From Nitrosarchaeum sp. (GTDB taxonomy: Archaea; Thermoproteota; Nitrososphaeria; Nitrososphaerales; Nitrosopumilaceae): DNA of 64,000 nucleotides. Position 1 is the stretch's first letter; every line of letters starts with the position of its first letter. The stretch spans positions 121,164 to 185,163 of the forward strand of contig NZ_JAILWF010000004.1 in assembly GCF_025699065.1 (NCBI RefSeq). Reading direction: 5' to 3'. Under the pieces are notes generated by a model. The model was not told the origin of the DNA and ran no database searches. It saw only the letters and a list, made by a program, of their open reading frames with translations. Both the position numbers and the translations under genes were made by a program. Shown here one piece after another: positions 63,401 to 64,000 of the stretch.

Positions 63401-64000
63401 TTATTCTCAAGACGGAAATAGCTTTTTAGATAAAAAGAGTGCAATAAAGGCTCTCAAATATGACAAACAAGGAATTAAACATCTGGTAAATATTTACCAT
63501 AAAGGACACGAATCTAATTCATTCAAATCTGAATTAGCAGAAATCACTATTGAATTACTAAGAATTGACAAACAACTAATCATAAACACTTACATTGGTA
63601 TTCATAACTTACGTGAAGGAACTCTGGAAAACTTCATAAGTTCATTACGATACGTTGATACCGAAAATAATTCTGAATTTGATGATGATCTTTCAGAATA
63701 TGATGACAATATGATTGAAAACTTTGGTCAATCATGGAATAAAATAATACATGATAAAGATGCCAAAAAATTAATTAAGAAAGAAAAAATGTCATGGAAA
63801 GAATTTGTTGATCAATTAAAATCTGAAGGAAAGTGGGACAAGAAAGCAGAAGAAAAAGCAGAAAAGAAGGCAGAGAAAGCAGAAGAAAAAGCAGAAAAGA
63901 AGGCAGAGAAAGCAGAAGAAAAAGCAGAAAAGAAGGCAGAGAAAGCAGAAGAAAAAGCAGAAAAGAAGGCAGAGAAAGCAGAAGAAAAAGCAGAAAAGAA
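60414..64000 (+). CDS. Giant repeat-containing surface protein (3' end outside window)
   Basis: The frame is open from a GTG at 60414 to the window end, giving at least 1195 residues. A TTATATG box lies about 27 bp upstream, supporting leaderless start at the GTG. Order: signal peptide (1-31), beta-helix-like region with four cysteines (about 40-235), three cadherin-like/VCBS domains (about 238-530) with 'NDTDPDGD'-type calcium loops, alternating HYR-like (75 aa) and Ig-like (90 aa) modules (533-950), a helical charged region (about 955-1140), then KAEEKAEKKAE repeats. It is probably a cell-surface or adhesion protein. Functional target is unknown. Confidence 0.9.
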   Translation, partial: MINRNIGFVLTTLLLVSSMFFPSLQNVYADDTITISTDTVYATNQVLTDTKIIIQNNAKLEIAFGTTITLQRSSIEIKPGSELIIDGTLLFTAPFHSKQYLLNTGTLNLRCGLYPAPTSAFSYTNFGIGTVTDSACPGNVDKIIIDGNDVSIQIGETATIPVGRDAIILHRLYVAGLIDNFGSVSNQGLVTLDNGKVVNSGTWTNVCDNFDSRGIVSLNGGVFQGNSAKKTTCALPIALPDNYSVDEDGILIVSTLNGVLKNDSDADSPTLLVTLDTVLPKFGIVNLNSDGSFEYVPQTDFFGTDKFSYKVDDGTDGFATALVTINVIPSNDPPIANNDNITVNEDSLATNIKTIVLSNDTDPDGDVLTITSAGLTTIPKGLVSVINGQLTYSPNSQFEYLKAGQTGTDSFEYTVSDGQSTSTAIVTVTITGQNDKPVALPDNYSLNQNSVLSISTPGLLANDTDIDGDTIKALSYIPPQSGSVVINSDGSFTYTPNIGFFGTDTMSYIASDGTLNQYGIGVVTFTVIDVIPPIITVIPVSANIELGSSPPSLLSGVTTNDGSPIIVTGSVDTNTIGDYVIYYDSTDINGNAAIQQSRTYHVIDTVAPNVPVITSPDDGTSTSDPSQTITGTAEANSTIEVFVNGASVGTTTANSAGNWSTQVSLSEGTNIVTATAFDGFNTSSPSEPIHIILDTVAPIITVIPVSANIELGSSPPSLLSGVTTNDGSPIIVTGSVDTNTIGDYVIYYDSTDINGNAAIQQSRTYHVIDTVAPNVPVITSPDDGTSTSDPSQTITGTAEANSTIEVFVNGASVGTTTANSAGNWSTQVSLSEGTNIVTATAFDGFNTSSPSEPIHIILDTVAPNVPVITSPDDGTSTSDPSQTITGTAEANSTIEVFVNGASVGTTTANSAGNWSRTIQLSGGINVITATASDGLNTSSPSEPIHITLTVVNSLLQQKLALIEQLENLINSAQDDKTKKELKKAIKELRKGADSKLYSQDGNSFLDKKSAIKALKYDKQGIKHLVNIYHKGHESNSFKSELAEITIELLRIDKQLIINTYIGIHNLREGTLENFISSLRYVDTENNSEFDDDLSEYDDNMIENFGQSWNKIIHDKDAKKLIKKEKMSWKEFVDQLKSEGKWDKKAEEKAEKKAEKAEEKAEKKAEKAEEKAEKKAEKAEEKAEKKAEKAEEKAEK
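62010..62504 (+). repeat. 495-bp tandem repeat unit, copy 1 (module A 225 bp + module B 270 bp)
   Basis: Coding repeat of 165 codons in the surface protein. It is followed directly by a copy that appears identical base for base by eye. Confidence 0.9.
62505..62999 (+). repeat. 495-bp tandem repeat unit, copy 2
   Basis: Directly adjacent second copy of the 62010-62504 unit; in frame (495 is a multiple of three). I saw no mismatch on reading. Confidence 0.9.
63000..63269 (+). repeat. Third copy of module B only (270 bp), diverging in its 3' half
   Basis: Begins identically to module B of copies 1 and 2 (62235 and 62730) through about base 63156, then differs at many positions. It is the older or original end of the array, with no module A before it. 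Confidence 0.85.
63846..64000 (+). repeat. 33-bp perfect tandem repeats encoding an Ala-Glu-Glu-Lys-rich 11-mer
   Basis: Four full identical units (63846, 63879, 63912, 63945) and a partial fifth at the window edge. Each encodes the 11-mer AEEKAEKKAEK, a continuous highly charged helix. Confidence 0.92.

Overview
The window reads as chromosomal DNA of an ammonia-oxidising archaeon of the phylum Nitrososphaerota (Thaumarchaeota), probably a marine Nitrosopumilus- or Nitrosarchaeum-like lineage. The evidence is the gene set: both subunits of DNA polymerase D, Gins51, an Orc1/Cdc6 initiator, two TFIIB paralogues, a thermosome, Cdc48, geranylgeranylglyceryl phosphate synthase, an archaeal CCA-adding enzyme, an ESCRT-III (CdvB-type) protein, and an ammonium transporter beside PII proteins. 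The DNA is strongly AT-rich. Many genes start with TTG or GTG, and many have a TATA-like box about 25-30 bp before the start codon, which suggests leaderless transcripts. No amo genes are present, so the physiology is inferred.

Layout. 0-5 kb: RNA and nucleotide functions (RNase Z end, sirtuin, UPF0201 and UPF0200 proteins, ThpR, CCA-adding enzyme, a small kinase, tRNA-Pro). 5-13 kb: redox enzymes, AN1 zinc finger, Gins51, glutamine synthetase, thermosome, serine hydroxymethyltransferase. 13-23 kb: a replication island with PolD large subunit, a candidate replication origin carrying four ORB-like repeats, Orc1/Cdc6 and PolD small subunit. 23-29 kb: envelope and redox proteins (degenerate cupredoxin, CbiE, secreted cyclophilin, NDH-2). 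29-34 kb: Hsp20-Cdc48 stress unit preceded by two perfect palindromes, a divergent TFIIB, and a fluoride channel. 34-38 kb: nitrogen-sensing block (extended PII-like protein, GlnK, Amt, ribbon-helix-helix protein).

38-48 kb: cysC and cysQ, a candidate structured RNA, a canonical TFIIB, a 34-residue C2H2 zinc finger, a CdvB paralogue convergent with a coiled-coil protein, and a winged-helix/membrane-regulator/secreted coiled-coil operon whose 5' end has different base composition. 48-52 kb: queE, folE and queC (preQ0 for archaeosine), homoserine kinase, GPN-loop GTPase. 52-57.6 kb: flippase-like membrane protein, SDR, a second candidate structured RNA, a glycosyltransferase, and a ThiI-like protein without the usual PP-loop. 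57.7-59.6 kb: cysH and sat, which with cysC/cysQ make an assimilatory sulfate pathway. From 60.4 kb a giant surface protein runs off the window; it contains an apparently perfect 495-bp tandem duplication and a 33-bp perfect repeat array.

Nothing here is clearly a mobile element, prophage, CRISPR array or defence island. The most informative unexplained elements are the two GC-rich structured RNA candidates (about 41.9 and 55.2 kb), the palindromic operators before hsp20, the origin architecture, the compositional jump at 45.4-46.0 kb and the repeat expansion in the surface protein.
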